NCBI RefSeq assembly: GCF_000935045.1
Contig: NZ_JYKS01000065.1
Coordinates: forward strand, 1-64,000
Source of the DNA: Pseudomonas sp. 10-1B
GTDB lineage: Bacteria; Pseudomonadota; Gammaproteobacteria; Pseudomonadales; Pseudomonadaceae
DNA length: 64,000 nt
Direction of reading: 5' to 3'
Within the stretch, counting starts at the first letter, position 1; each line of letters starts with the position of its first letter. The notes under the pieces are model-generated. The model was not told the origin of the DNA, made no database searches, and was given only the letters and a program-made list of their open reading frames with translations. This document shows, one piece after another, positions 43,737-54,984 of this stretch. A program made the translations under genes and the position numbers.

Positions 43737-46265
43737 TTAAAGGGTACGAGCCACCTGGACTTTCTCGAAGACTTCGATCTTGTCGCCGACCTTGACGTCG
43801 TTGTAGCTCTTGACGCCAATACCGCACTCCATGCCCGAACGGACTTCGGAGGCATCGTCCTTGAAGCGACGCAGCGATTCCAGCTCGCCTTCGAAGATCA
43901 CAACGTCGTCGCGCAGTACGCGGATCGGACGGTTGCGGTACACGGTACCCTCGATGACCATACAGCCAGCGATGGCGCCGAACTTCGGCGAACGGAACAC
44001 GTCACGCACTTCGGCGACACCCAGGATGTTCTCGCGAACATCGCTGCCGAGCATGCCGGTCAGGGCCTTCTTGACGTCTTCGATGATGTCGTAGATCACG
44101 TTGTAGTAACGCATATCCAGACCTTCCTGCTCGACGATCTTGCGCGCACCGGCATCGGCACGTACGTTGAAGCCGAACAGTACTGCGTTCGAAGCCAGTG
44201 CCAGGTTGGCATCGCTCTCGGTGATACCACCGACGCCACCGCCAATCACGCGTACCTGCACTTCGTCGTTGCCCAGGCCGCCAAGCGAACCCTGCAGTGC
44301 TTCCAGAGAACCACGCACATCGGTCTTGAGAACGATGTTGAGGGTTTTCTTCTCTTCCTGACCCATGGTCTCGAAGATGTTTTCCAGCTTGCCGGCATGA
44401 GCACGGGCCAGCTTGACCTCGCGGTACTTGCCTTGGCGGAACAGGGCAACTTCGCGGGCCTTCTTCTCGTCGGCAACCACGGACAGCTCGTCACCGGCTT
44501 CCGGGGTACCGTCCAGGCCGAGGATTTCGACCGGGATCGACGGGCCGGCTTCCTTCACAGGCTTGCCGTTCTCGTCGAGCATGGCACGCACGCGGCCATA
44601 GTTGGAACCGCACAGGACCATGTCGCCCTGACGCAGGGTACCGTCCTGAACCAGGATGGTCGCCACCGGGCCGCGGCCCTTGTCCAGGCGCGATTCGACG
44701 ACCACGCCACGACCTGGAGCGGTCGGGGTTGCGGTCAGTTCGAGGATCTCGGCCTGCAGCAGGACGGCTTCGAGCAGTTCGTCGACACCGGTACCCATCT
44801 TCGCCGAAACCTTGACGAACGGCGTGTCACCACCCCAATCCTCGGAGGTAACGCCTTCGACGGCCAGCTCGTTACGGATACGATCGAGGTCAGCACCTGG
44901 CTTGTCGATCTTGTTCACTGCAACCACCAGCGGAACGCCAGCTGCCTTGGCATGCTGAACGGCTTCGCGGGTTTGCGGCATCACGCCGTCGTCCGCCGCC
45001 ACCACCAGGATGACGATGTCGGTCGCCTTGGCACCACGGGCGCGCATCTGAGTGAACGCTGCGTGGCCCGGGGTATCGAGGAAGGTGACCATGCCGCGGT
45101 CGGTTTCCACGTGGTAGGCACCGATGTGCTGGGTAATACCACCGGCTTCGCCAGCGGCAACCTTGGCACGACGGATGTAGTCGAGCAGCGAGGTCTTACC
45201 GTGGTCAACGTGACCCATGACGGTAACGACCGGCGCACGCGACTCGGCCTGGCCTTCGAACTTCAGCGATTCGGCCAGGGAGTCTTCCAGGGCAGTGTCG
45301 CTGACCAGGGTGACCTTGTGGCCCAGCTCTTCAGCGATCAGCTGAGCGGTTTCCTGGTCGAGCACCTGGTTGATGGTGACCGGAGTGCCCATCTTGAACA
45401 TGAACTTGACCACTTCAGCGGCCTTGACCGACATCTGCTGGGCCAGTTCCGAGACGGTGATGGTCTCGCCGATGGTCACGTCACGAATGACCGGGCCAGT
45501 CGGGTTCTGGAAGCCGTGCTGGTTACGCTTCTTCAGCTTGCTCTTGCCACCACGACCACGACGAGCGCCATCGCTCTCTTCGTCGGTGGTACGCGGAGCG
45601 GCACGTGGAGTCGGCGCCTTTTCCTTCTCCTTGACCTTGACCTTGATCGACACACGCGGAGCCTCGCCACGACGACGGTCGTCATCGCGAGTACGGCTTT
45701 CGTTGCGACGGGTCTCGTCCTTCTTGCGCTCGGCGGCACGCGCGGCAGCGTCTTCCGACGCAGGTGCGTCAGCGACTACCGGGGCCGGAGCAGCAGCCGG
45801 AGCTGGCGCTGGCTTGGCGGCAGGCGCTGGGGCAGCAGCAGGGGCTTCTGCCGCCTGACGGCGAGCCTGCTCTTCGTTGCGCTGGCGAACTTCGGCCTCG
45901 ACCTTCTCGCGAGCGGCATTTTCAGCCGCACGGCGCTCTTCCAGCTCACGCTTCTGCTCGGCCTGGATCTCTTCCGGGCTGCGCTGCACGAATACTTTCT
46001 TCTTGCGTACTTCTACGCTGATGCTCTTGCTACCGGCGACACGCAGGGTGCTGGTGGTTTTGCGCTGCAAGGTAATCTTGCGCGGCTCTTCCGCCTTGCT
46101 CTTGTGGCTGCTCTTCAAATGAGTCAGCAGGGTCTGCTTCTCATTGTCGGTCACTACCTGACCGGCGTCGGTGTGCGGCAGACCTGCCTCACGCATCTGC
46201 TGCAGCAGGCGCTCTACCGGTGCCTCGACCTCTTGGGCCAGTTCTTTCACCGTGACTTGCGTCAT
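43737..46265 (-). CDS. infB: Translation initiation factor IF-2
   Basis: A GTPase of 842 residues that brings fMet-tRNA to the 30S subunit. It has an N-terminal IF2N domain, a long charged and Ala/Pro-rich linker (about residues 85-240), a second IF2N region, then the G domain with GHVDHGKT, DTPGH and NKID, followed by domains II-IV. The fMet-tRNA binding C-terminal domain ends in IEVFEKVQVARTL. The tRNA it uses, tRNA-fMet, is encoded 2 kb upstream in the same cluster. Confidence 0.97.
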   Translation of the reverse strand: MTQVTVKELAQEVEAPVERLLQQMREAGLPHTDAGQVVTDNEKQTLLTHLKSSHKSKAEEPRKITLQRKTTSTLRVAGSKSISVEVRKKKVFVQRSPEEIQAEQKRELEERRAAENAAREKVEAEVRQRNEEQARRQAAEAPAAAPAPAAKPAPAPAAAPAPVVADAPASEDAAARAAERKKDETRRNESRTRDDDRRRGEAPRVSIKVKVKEKEKAPTPRAAPRTTDEESDGARRGRGGKSKLKKRNQHGFQNPTGPVIRDVTIGETITVSELAQQMSVKAAEVVKFMFKMGTPVTINQVLDQETAQLIAEELGHKVTLVSDTALEDSLAESLKFEGQAESRAPVVTVMGHVDHGKTSLLDYIRRAKVAAGEAGGITQHIGAYHVETDRGMVTFLDTPGHAAFTQMRARGAKATDIVILVVAADDGVMPQTREAVQHAKAAGVPLVVAVNKIDKPGADLDRIRNELAVEGVTSEDWGGDTPFVKVSAKMGTGVDELLEAVLLQAEILELTATPTAPGRGVVVESRLDKGRGPVATILVQDGTLRQGDMVLCGSNYGRVRAMLDENGKPVKEAGPSIPVEILGLDGTPEAGDELSVVADEKKAREVALFRQGKYREVKLARAHAGKLENIFETMGQEEKKTLNIVLKTDVRGSLEALQGSLGGLGNDEVQVRVIGGGVGGITESDANLALASNAVLFGFNVRADAGARKIVEQEGLDMRYYNVIYDIIEDVKKALTGMLGSDVRENILGVAEVRDVFRSPKFGAIAGCMVIEGTVYRNRPIRVLRDDVVIFEGELESLRRFKDDASEVRSGMECGIGVKSYNDVKVGDKIEVFEKVQVARTL

Positions 46266-46292
46266 GCACTTCTCTCCTCAGGCCGCGCCTAA

Positions 46293-47774
46293 TTACTCGA
46301 ACCAGTGGGCTCGGGCGGCCATGATCAACTTGCCGGCACGCTCTTCGTCGATGCCGTCGATGTCGAGCAGATCGTCGATCGACTGCTCGGCCAGGTCTTC
46401 GCGGTTAACCACGCCGCGCACCGCCAGTTCCGCCGCCAGGTCCTTGTCCATGCCCTCGAGGGAGAGCAGGTCGTCAGCCGGATGGGCGTCTGCCAGTTTT
46501 TCTTCGGTAGCGATGGCCTTGGTCAACAAACGGTCCTTGGCTCGAGCGCGGAGCTCATTGACGATATCTTCGTCAAAGCCATCGATGTTGAGCATTTCTT
46601 CCAACGGTACGTAGGCAATTTCTTCGAGGCTGGTGAAGCCTTCGTCGACCAGCACTTGGGCCAGCTCCTCGTCGACTTCCAGTTCATCGATGAAATTGCG
46701 CAGGATGTCACCGGTTTCGGCCTGCTGCTTGGCCTGGATGTCCTTCTCGGTCATCACGTTCAGGGTCCAGCCGGTCAGCTGACTGGCCAGGCGAACGTTC
46801 TGACCGCCACGACCAATGGCCTGGGCCAGGTTGTCCTCGGCGACGGCGATGTCCATGGCATGGGCATCTTCATCAACGATGATCGCCGCGACTTCAGCCG
46901 GCGACATGGCGTTGATAACGAACTGCGCCGGGTTATCGTCCCACAGGACGATATCCACACGCTCACCACCCAACTCCCCGGATACGGCCTGGACGCGCGA
47001 ACCACGCATGCCGATACAGGCGCCTTGCGGGTCGATGCGCTTGTCCTTGGAGCGGACGGCGATCTTGGCTCGCGAACCCGGATCACGGGAAGCAGCCATG
47101 ACTTCGATGAGGCCTTCGGCAATTTCCGGCACTTCAATGCGGAAAAGCTCGATCAGCATCTGTGGCGCGGTGCGCGACAGGATCAGCTGGGGGCCACGGT
47201 TTTCGGTGCGAATTTCCTTGAGCAGCGCACGCAGGCGCACGCCAACACGGAAAGTCTCACGCGCAATGATGTCCTCGCGGGCCAGCAAGGCCTCGGCGTT
47301 GTTGCCCAGGTCAACGATGACGTTGTCGCGGGTAACCTTTTTCACGGTACCGGAGATGATCTCGCCGACGCGCTCGCGGTAAGCATCGACCACCTGGGCA
47401 CGCTCGGCCTCGCGGACCTTCTGCACGATGACCTGCTTGGCGGTCTGGGCGGCGATACGACCGAACTCGATGGACTCGATCTTCTCTTCGATCACGTCAC
47501 CGATCTTGGCGTCCGGATGGGTGTCCTTGATCTTGTCCAGCCAGGTCTCGATCGCTGGATCGTCCAGGTCGTTCTCATCGACTACAGTCCAGCGACGGAA
47601 AGTCTCGTAGCTACCGGTGTGGCGGTTGATTTCCACACGCAAGTCGACTTCGTCTTCAAAACGTTTTTTGGTTGCAGTGGCCAGGGCCACTTCCAGCGCT
47701 TCGAAAATGACGCCGGGCGGTACACCTTTTTCGTTGGATACCGATTCAACAACCAGCAGTACTTCTTTGCTCAT
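46293..47774 (-). CDS. nusA: Transcription termination/antitermination factor NusA
   Basis: A transcription factor of 493 residues that binds RNA polymerase and nascent RNA. An N-terminal polymerase-binding domain is followed by S1 (GEIISGTVKKVTRDNVIVDL), two KH domains (GACIGMRGSRVQAVSGEL, AIGRGGQNVRLASQL), and two C-terminal acidic helix-hairpin-helix repeats (LVDEGFTSLEEIA; LAVRGVVNREDLA). The ATG at 47774 (MSKEVLLVVE) gives the usual length. Confidence 0.97.
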   Translation of the reverse strand: MSKEVLLVVESVSNEKGVPPGVIFEALEVALATATKKRFEDEVDLRVEINRHTGSYETFRRWTVVDENDLDDPAIETWLDKIKDTHPDAKIGDVIEEKIESIEFGRIAAQTAKQVIVQKVREAERAQVVDAYRERVGEIISGTVKKVTRDNVIVDLGNNAEALLAREDIIARETFRVGVRLRALLKEIRTENRGPQLILSRTAPQMLIELFRIEVPEIAEGLIEVMAASRDPGSRAKIAVRSKDKRIDPQGACIGMRGSRVQAVSGELGGERVDIVLWDDNPAQFVINAMSPAEVAAIIVDEDAHAMDIAVAEDNLAQAIGRGGQNVRLASQLTGWTLNVMTEKDIQAKQQAETGDILRNFIDELEVDEELAQVLVDEGFTSLEEIAYVPLEEMLNIDGFDEDIVNELRARAKDRLLTKAIATEEKLADAHPADDLLSLEGMDKDLAAELAVRGVVNREDLAEQSIDDLLDIDGIDEERAGKLIMAARAHWFE

Positions 47775-47833
47775 CGTACGCCTCGCCTTGCGCAAGCCAT
47801 TGGGCCCGGATAGTCCGCCGGGCCCGGCACGTC

Positions 47834-48292
47834 TCAGTCAAAACTGGGAATAATATTGGCCTTGTCGATCGAGTCGATCGGCAACAGGAACTCCTGGTTG
47901 TCCACCTGGACCACCACATCCTGCTCCTCCACACCGCGGAGAAGGCCCTGGAAGTTACGACGACCCTCGAAGGGTGAGCGCAGCTTGATCTTCACTTGTT
48001 CGCCGGCATGCGAGGCAAACTGTTCCAGAGTGAACAGTGGGCGATCCATGCCTGGAGAAGACACCTCGAGGGTGTATTCACTGCTGATCGGATCTTCCAC
48101 ATCGAGGATCGCGCTGGCCTGACGGCTGACCGCTTCGCAGTCGTCCACCAGGATGCCGCCTTCCTTGTCGATGTAGATACGCAGTACCGAATGCTTACCT
48201 TGGGAAACGTACTCGATCCCCCAGCACTGATAGCCCAGACCCTCGACAACCGGGGCCAACAAGGCCTGCAACTGTTCTAGCTTGCTCGACAC
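47834..48292 (-). CDS. rimP: Ribosome maturation factor RimP
   Basis: A 152-residue protein that helps 30S assembly. LLAPVVEGLGYQCWGIEY, DCEAVSRQASAILDVEDPI and YTLEVSSPGMDRPL are family signatures. I chose the GTG at 48292, which has GAGGGG six bases upstream. An ATG six codons earlier (48310) is also annotated in some pseudomonads and would place that same GAGGGG inside the gene. It is the first protein gene after the tRNAs. Confidence 0.93.
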   Translation of the reverse strand: MSSKLEQLQALLAPVVEGLGYQCWGIEYVSQGKHSVLRIYIDKEGGILVDDCEAVSRQASAILDVEDPISSEYTLEVSSPGMDRPLFTLEQFASHAGEQVKIKLRSPFEGRRNFQGLLRGVEEQDVVVQVDNQEFLLPIDSIDKANIIPSFD

Positions 48293-48390
48293 CTGAACCC
48301 CCTCGTGCATGCTGTGCAAATAAAAAATGGGCGAAGCGCCCATCCCTGAAAGCGCCGTTGGACAACGACGCCGAAAACTGTGCGGTTAGC

Positions 48391-48412
48391 AAAAAGCCCC
48401 TGAAAAGGGGCT
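48391..48412 (-). terminator. Terminator after tRNA-fMet
   Basis: The stem agcccct/aggggct with a four-base loop is followed on the minus strand by five T. It separates tRNA-fMet from rimP, about 100 bases before rimP, so the operon needs read-through or its own promoter. Confidence 0.85.
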
Positions 48413-48422
48413 CCGCTGAAGC

Positions 48423-48499
<77 letters not shown>

Positions 48500-48561
48500 A
48501 CAAAGCTGGGGCAAAAGTATAAGACCGAACCCGCTTGAGGGTCAAATCCGAACTTTCACCT

Positions 48562-48586
48562 GCAAGAAAGCCCGCTAAAGCGGGCT
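48562..48586 (-). terminator. Terminator after tRNA-Leu
   Basis: The stem agcccgct/agcgggct with a short loop is followed on the minus strand by TTTCTTGC. It lies 14 bases after the tRNA-Leu 3' end. Confidence 0.8.
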
Positions 48587-48599
48587 CTCAAGCTTCAAT

Positions 48600-48685
48600 T
48601 GGTACCGAGAAGGGGACTCGAACCCCTACACCCTATGGGCACAACCACCTCAAGGTTGCGTGTCTACCAATTCCACCACCTCGGC
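48600..48685 (-). tRNA. tRNA-Leu (GAG)
   Basis: A class II tRNA of 86 bases with a long variable arm and encoded CCA. The anticodon loop is ttgaggt between caacc and ggttg, giving GAG, which reads CUC and CUU. It follows secG as leuU does in E. coli. Confidence 0.97.
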
Positions 48686-48706
48686 AATACTACTACTTGA
48701 AACCCG

Positions 48707-49105
48707 TTACTTCTGCTCTTGCGCCGGAGGAGGTACATCACCAGTGTTATTGGTGGTTTCGCTCTGCTGTTGCTGGAGCACCGGTACATCATCATTAACT
48801 GCCGGTTTCTGCGGCTCTTTCACTTCTAGCACTGCTGGATCTGGAAGACCTGCTTGGCTAAGCTGGTGAGCTTGTTGCTTCGCGAAGTATCCTAACCCAA
48901 GTGCTGTCAAAAAGAAAGTGGCAGCGAGTATAGCAGTTAATTTACTCAGGAACGTTGCAGAGCCCTGGCTCCCGAACACGGTGTTTGAAGCACCCGCGCC
49001 GAAAGATGCACCTGCTTCGGCACCTTTACCCTGTTGCAACAGAACCAGCACTACAAGCGACAGCGCTGCCAACAGATGAAAAACAACGATGACTGTTTCC
49101 AGCAT
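48707..49105 (-). CDS. secG: Preprotein translocase subunit SecG
   Basis: An inner-membrane protein of 132 residues with two helices (VIVVFHLLAALSLVVLVLL and LTAILAATFFLTALGLGYF) and the conserved loop GKGAEAGASFGAGASNTVFG. It assists SecYE in protein export. The C-terminal 50 residues are a hydrophilic Pro/Gln-rich tail, common in pseudomonads. The start is ATG 49105; an in-frame start 11 codons upstream would overlap tpiA. Confidence 0.95.
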   Translation of the reverse strand: MLETVIVVFHLLAALSLVVLVLLQQGKGAEAGASFGAGASNTVFGSQGSATFLSKLTAILAATFFLTALGLGYFAKQQAHQLSQAGLPDPAVLEVKEPQKPAVNDDVPVLQQQQSETTNNTGDVPPPAQEQK

Positions 49106-49109
49106 TTGT

Positions 49110-49865
49110 TCAGTTTCCTGCGGCGCGACAAATTGCACCGAATTCGTCTGCGTTCAGGGAAGCCCCACCAATGAGACCCCCATCGATATCCGGCATGCCG
49201 AACAGTTCGGCCGCATTGGCCGCCTTCACGCTGCCGCCGTAGAGCAACTGCACCTTCGCAGCCACTTCAGCATCTTCTGCCGCCAGCTGACCGCGGATGG
49301 CGGCGTGCACATCCTGGGCCTGCTGTGGCGTGGCCGTAAGGCCGGTGCCAATGGCCCATACAGGCTCATAGGCAATTACTGCATTGGCAAAAGCCTTAAC
49401 ACCGAATGCTTCGATGATACTGCTTAGTTGACGCCCGACAACTTCGAGCGTTTTGCCAGCCTCGCGCTCTTCAAGGGTTTCCCCGATGCAAAGCACTGGC
49501 TTCAAACCTTTGGCCTGGGCCGCTGCAAACTTGCGATTAAGCACTTCGTCGGTTTCACCAACGATCTGGCGACGCTCCGAATGGCCAATCAACACCAACT
49601 TGCAACCTGCTTCGACCAGCTGTTCCGGAGCAACTTCCCCGGTCAGCGCACCCTGTTCGGGTTGTACAGCTGAATTCTGTGCGCCAACAGTAATTTCTTT
49701 ACCTGCCAGGCCATCGATCACTTGATTGATGAACAGGGCCGGTGGAAATACCGCGACTTCCACTCCGCTCGGCAAGGCGAGATTGCTCAAGCCTTCGGTC
49801 AGCTCAGCGACGCTAGCGCGGGTACCGTGCATCTTCCAGTTACCAGCTACCATGGGGCGACGCAT
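49110..49865 (-). CDS. tpiA: Triosephosphate isomerase
   Basis: An enzyme of 251 residues that interconverts glyceraldehyde-3-P and DHAP. NWKMHG carries the active-site Asn/Lys, GHSERRQ the catalytic His, and AYEPVWAIGTG the catalytic Glu with loop 6 GTGLTATP. LYGGSVKAANA completes the phosphate site. Its location between glmM and secG is the pseudomonad arrangement. Confidence 0.97.
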   Translation of the reverse strand: MRRPMVAGNWKMHGTRASVAELTEGLSNLALPSGVEVAVFPPALFINQVIDGLAGKEITVGAQNSAVQPEQGALTGEVAPEQLVEAGCKLVLIGHSERRQIVGETDEVLNRKFAAAQAKGLKPVLCIGETLEEREAGKTLEVVGRQLSSIIEAFGVKAFANAVIAYEPVWAIGTGLTATPQQAQDVHAAIRGQLAAEDAEVAAKVQLLYGGSVKAANAAELFGMPDIDGGLIGGASLNADEFGAICRAAGN

Positions 49866-49889
49866 GCTTTACCTCGTCGGTCAAAGTGG

Positions 49890-49918
49890 GCGCAGATCTT
49901 ACCCAACCAGATCTGCGC
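49890..49918 (-). other. Hairpin between glmM and tpiA
   Basis: A perfect nine-base stem gcgcagatc/gatctgcgc with an 11-base loop lies in the 65-base glmM-tpiA gap. It has no T run on either strand, so it is more likely an RNA processing or stability element than a terminator. Confidence 0.6.
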
Positions 49919-49930
49919 TGGCAAGCGCCT

Positions 49931-51271
49931 TCAGACACAAACTTCGCCGACCAGTTTGGCCAGTGCTTCGGCATGTGCACGCACCTGGCTTTCATCTTCG
50001 CCTTCGACCATGACCCGCACCAGCGGCTCGGTCCCGGACTTGCGCAGCAGCACGCGACCACGACCAGCCAAAGCCTCGGTCACCTTGGCACTGGCCTCCT
50101 TGACCGCAGGGTGCTCCAGCGGGTCGACCTTGCTGGCGCCAAAGCGTACGTTGATCAGCACCTGCGGGCACTTGCGCAGCGCCTGACGGGCCTGGGCCAG
50201 GGTTTCGCCACGGCGCTTGAGCGCCATCAGCACCTGCAGTGCGGCAATGATCGCGTCACCGGTGGTGGTGTGGTTGCAGCACACCACGTGACCGGAGTTT
50301 TCACCACCGACCAGCCACTCACGCTCCAGCAGCTCGGCCATGACGTAACGGTCGCCGACCTTGGCCCGCACGAACGGGATGCCCAGGTCCTGGAGCGCAA
50401 GCTCCAGGCCCAGGTTGCTCATCAGCGTACCGACCACGCCGCCCTGCAGCTTGCCACGGTCCTGCAGATCGCGGGCGATGATGAACAGCAGCTCGTCACC
50501 GTCGACGATGGCACCGGTGTGGTCGACCATCAGCACGCGGTCGCCGTCACCATCGAAGGCGATGCCCAGGTCGGCATGCCCCACCAGCACGGCGGCCTGC
50601 AGCGACTCGATGTGGGTCGAGCCGCAGCCTTCGTTGATGTTCAGGCCGTCCGGTTGTGCATGCAGCACGGTCACGTCGGCACCCAGCTCGCGGAACACGC
50701 TTGGCGCAACCTTGTAGGTAGCACCGTGGGCGCAATCGACCACCAGCTTGAGGCCTTCAAAGCTGGTGCTGGTCGGCACGCTGCTCTTGCAGAACTCGAT
50801 GTAGCGGCCAGCGGCATCGTTGATGCGCGAAACCTTGCCCAGCTTGCTCGACTCGACAACGGTCATCGGCTGGTCGAGCAGCTCCTCGATCATCAGCTCG
50901 ACTTCGTCCGGCAGCTTGGTCCCTTGGCCCGAGAAGAACTTGATGCCGTTGTCGTCATGCGGATTGTGCGAGGCACTGATGACGATACCGGCTTCGGCGT
51001 GGAAAGTACGCGTCAGGTAGGCGATGGCCGGTGTCGGCATCGGCCCGAGCAGCATCACATCGGCACCTGCCGCGGACAGGCCGGCCTCGAGTGCGGACTC
51101 GAACATGTAGCCGGAGATACGCGTGTCCTTGCCCACCAGCACCCGGCAATGGCCTTGCTTGCGGAAGGCCATGCCGGCCGCCCAGCCAAGCTTCAGCATG
51201 AAGTCGGGCGTGATCGGGTATTCGCCGACGCGGCCACGAATGCCGTCGGTACCAAAGTATTTTCTGCTCAT
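49931..51271 (-). CDS. glmM: Phosphoglucosamine mutase
   Basis: The protein has 446 residues, the usual family length, and converts glucosamine-6-P to glucosamine-1-P for peptidoglycan and LPS. The phosphoserine loop is VVISASHNPHDDNG, the metal loop is FDGDGDR, and the phosphate-binding loop RKSGTEPLVRVM lies near the C-terminus. The start is ATG 51271 (MSRKYFGTDG). It follows folP as in E. coli. Confidence 0.97.
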   Translation of the reverse strand: MSRKYFGTDGIRGRVGEYPITPDFMLKLGWAAGMAFRKQGHCRVLVGKDTRISGYMFESALEAGLSAAGADVMLLGPMPTPAIAYLTRTFHAEAGIVISASHNPHDDNGIKFFSGQGTKLPDEVELMIEELLDQPMTVVESSKLGKVSRINDAAGRYIEFCKSSVPTSTSFEGLKLVVDCAHGATYKVAPSVFRELGADVTVLHAQPDGLNINEGCGSTHIESLQAAVLVGHADLGIAFDGDGDRVLMVDHTGAIVDGDELLFIIARDLQDRGKLQGGVVGTLMSNLGLELALQDLGIPFVRAKVGDRYVMAELLEREWLVGGENSGHVVCCNHTTTGDAIIAALQVLMALKRRGETLAQARQALRKCPQVLINVRFGASKVDPLEHPAVKEASAKVTEALAGRGRVLLRKSGTEPLVRVMVEGEDESQVRAHAEALAKLVGEVCV

Positions 51272-51287
51272 AGCGACTCCAATGTTC

Positions 51288-52139
51288 TTATTCGGCGTTT
51301 TGCACCGCAGCAATCATGCGTACCACATCGACCGTTTCGGCCACGTCATGGACGCGGAGGATGCTCGCCCCCTTGGTCATGGCCAACGCCGCCAGCGCAA
51401 GGCTGCCGTACAACCGCTCGCCGACCGGACGTTCCAGCGTCAGGCCGATCATGCTCTTTCGTGAAACGCCTACCAGCAGCGGACGCCCAAGCCGATAGAG
51501 CGCTTCCATGTGCTTGAACAGGCTCAGGTTGTGCGCCAGCGTCTTGGCAAAACCAAAGCCCGGGTCAAGGATGATTCTGTTCGCGTCGATGCCCGCCGCA
51601 GCACAGGCAGCCATGCGCTGCTCAAGGTAACGCGTGACGTCGGCAGTCACATCTTCGTAATGCGGGTCGTCCTGCATGTTACCCGGCTCGCCACGCATGT
51701 GCATGAGGCACACCGGCAGGCCGGTATCCGCCGCGGCGTCCAGGGCACCATCGCGCTCCAGGGCACGCACGTCGTTGATCAGCCCGGCACCAAGGCGCGC
51801 TGATTCACGCATGACGGCAGGCGTGGAGGTATCGACCGAGATGACCACGTCGAGGCGACTGCTGATCGCTTCGACCATGGGCGCCACCCGCTCCAACTCC
51901 TCGGTCACCGACACCGCGCGCGCACCAGGGCGCGTGGACTCGCCGCCAATGTCGATCAGCGTGGCGCCTGCGGCAACCATCGCTTCGGCATGACGCAACG
52001 CCTCGTCGCGCTGGTTGAAGCGCCCGCCATCGGAAAAGGAGTCGGGGGTGATATTGAGAATACCCATGACATGGGTACGCGACAAATCAAGAACCCGGTT
52101 GCCGCAAGGCAACCGGGTTGGGTACTGCACTGAGCTCAT
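51288..52139 (-). CDS. folP: Dihydropteroate synthase
   Basis: An enzyme of 283 residues that condenses the FolK product with p-aminobenzoate; it is the sulfonamide target. Signatures are HVMGILNITPDSFSDGG and IDIGGESTRPGA, with a C-terminal GVSRKSMIG block. The start is eight bases after ftsH. Codons 7-16 contain a perfect 12-bp hairpin described separately. A later start is unlikely because the region before DLSRTHVMGILN is conserved. Confidence 0.96.
   Translation of the reverse strand: MSSVQYPTRLPCGNRVLDLSRTHVMGILNITPDSFSDGGRFNQRDEALRHAEAMVAAGATLIDIGGESTRPGARAVSVTEELERVAPMVEAISSRLDVVISVDTSTPAVMRESARLGAGLINDVRALERDGALDAAADTGLPVCLMHMRGEPGNMQDDPHYEDVTADVTRYLEQRMAACAAAGIDANRIILDPGFGFAKTLAHNLSLFKHMEALYRLGRPLLVGVSRKSMIGLTLERPVGERLYGSLALAALAMTKGASILRVHDVAETVDVVRMIAAVQNAE
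52092..52119 (-). other. Terminator-like hairpin inside the 5' end of folP
   Basis: Twelve-base perfect arms aacccggttgcc and ggcaaccgggtt enclose a four-base loop, all within codons 7-16 of folP. On the minus strand TTCTTGATTTG follows, an imperfect T run. It may end or attenuate ftsH transcripts while also coding protein. Confidence 0.6.
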
Positions 52140-52147
52140 AGATGCCC

Positions 52148-54052
<1,905 letters not shown>

Positions 54053-54255
54053 GTCGTTCAATTCGCTACCCTCTGAGGCCGGCGCACGACGCAGCCGTGC
54101 CTCGCATGATATTCATCGCCCTAACTTACTACATTACCTACGCAGACGCAGGCACCGTCTGTAACCCTTTGTGAAAGCTAGACTACACGAAGTTCGGACG
54201 ATCCTGACGCAGTGGCCGATTGGAATTAACTATCGGCCACCCCGCTTGACACCTT

Positions 54256-54882
54256 TCACGCCCCTTTGAAGCCCCTGCCCAACAGGTATTGCTCGCGGGA
54301 ACGGTCCCGCGACGACGACGGCTTGCGCATCTGTACCTTGTCGAACTTGCTGCGCACGTCCTTGAGGTACACGTCAAAGCCTTCGCCCTGGAAGATCTTG
54401 ATCAGGAAGTCGCCGCCGGGCTTGAGTACGCGAGTCGCCAGATCGAGGGCCAGTTCGCACAGGAACATCGCACGCGGGATGTCCACTGCGGGCGTACCAC
54501 TCATATTGGGGGCCATGTCGGAAATCACAAGGTCCACATGCGAATCGCCGACCGCCTCGAGAATACGCTGCAGCACCTCGTCCTGGGTAAAGTCGCCCTG
54601 AATGAAGGTCACGTCGGCGATGGCGTCCATTTCCAGGATGTCGGAAGCGATCAGGCGGCCCTGGCCACCAATCAGACGACTGGTCACCTGCGACCAGCCA
54701 CCAGGGGCCGCACCGAGGTCGATTACGCTCATGCCGGGACGGATCAGGCGATCCTTCTCCTGGATCTCGAGCAGTTTGTAGCTCGCACGCGAACGGTAGC
54801 CATCCTTCTGCGCCTGTTTCACAAAAGGATCGTTGAAATGCTCTCGCAGCCAGTTTGCGCTGCTTTTGGAACGTTGTACCAC
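54256..54882 (-). CDS. rlmE: 23S rRNA (uridine(2552)-2'-O)-methyltransferase
   Basis: A Rossmann methyltransferase of 208 residues (FtsJ/RrmJ). The SAM motif is VIDLGAAPGGWSQV, and the catalytic K-D-K-E set is visible (D in ISDMAPNMSG, K in GGDFLIKIFQGEGF). It methylates the 50S A-loop. It starts with GTG preceded by GAGGTG. It is divergent from yhbY, the same neighbourhood as in enterics. Confidence 0.96.
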   Translation of the reverse strand: MVQRSKSSANWLREHFNDPFVKQAQKDGYRSRASYKLLEIQEKDRLIRPGMSVIDLGAAPGGWSQVTSRLIGGQGRLIASDILEMDAIADVTFIQGDFTQDEVLQRILEAVGDSHVDLVISDMAPNMSGTPAVDIPRAMFLCELALDLATRVLKPGGDFLIKIFQGEGFDVYLKDVRSKFDKVQMRKPSSSRDRSREQYLLGRGFKGA

Positions 54883-54984
54883 GGGGCACCTCGATGATAT
54901 GCGTCGTGATTGACTGGGCGGAGCCGGTGGCCCTCGGGTAAAATGCCGGTCAATTTTACAGAATCAGACGGAAAGGGTCAGATT

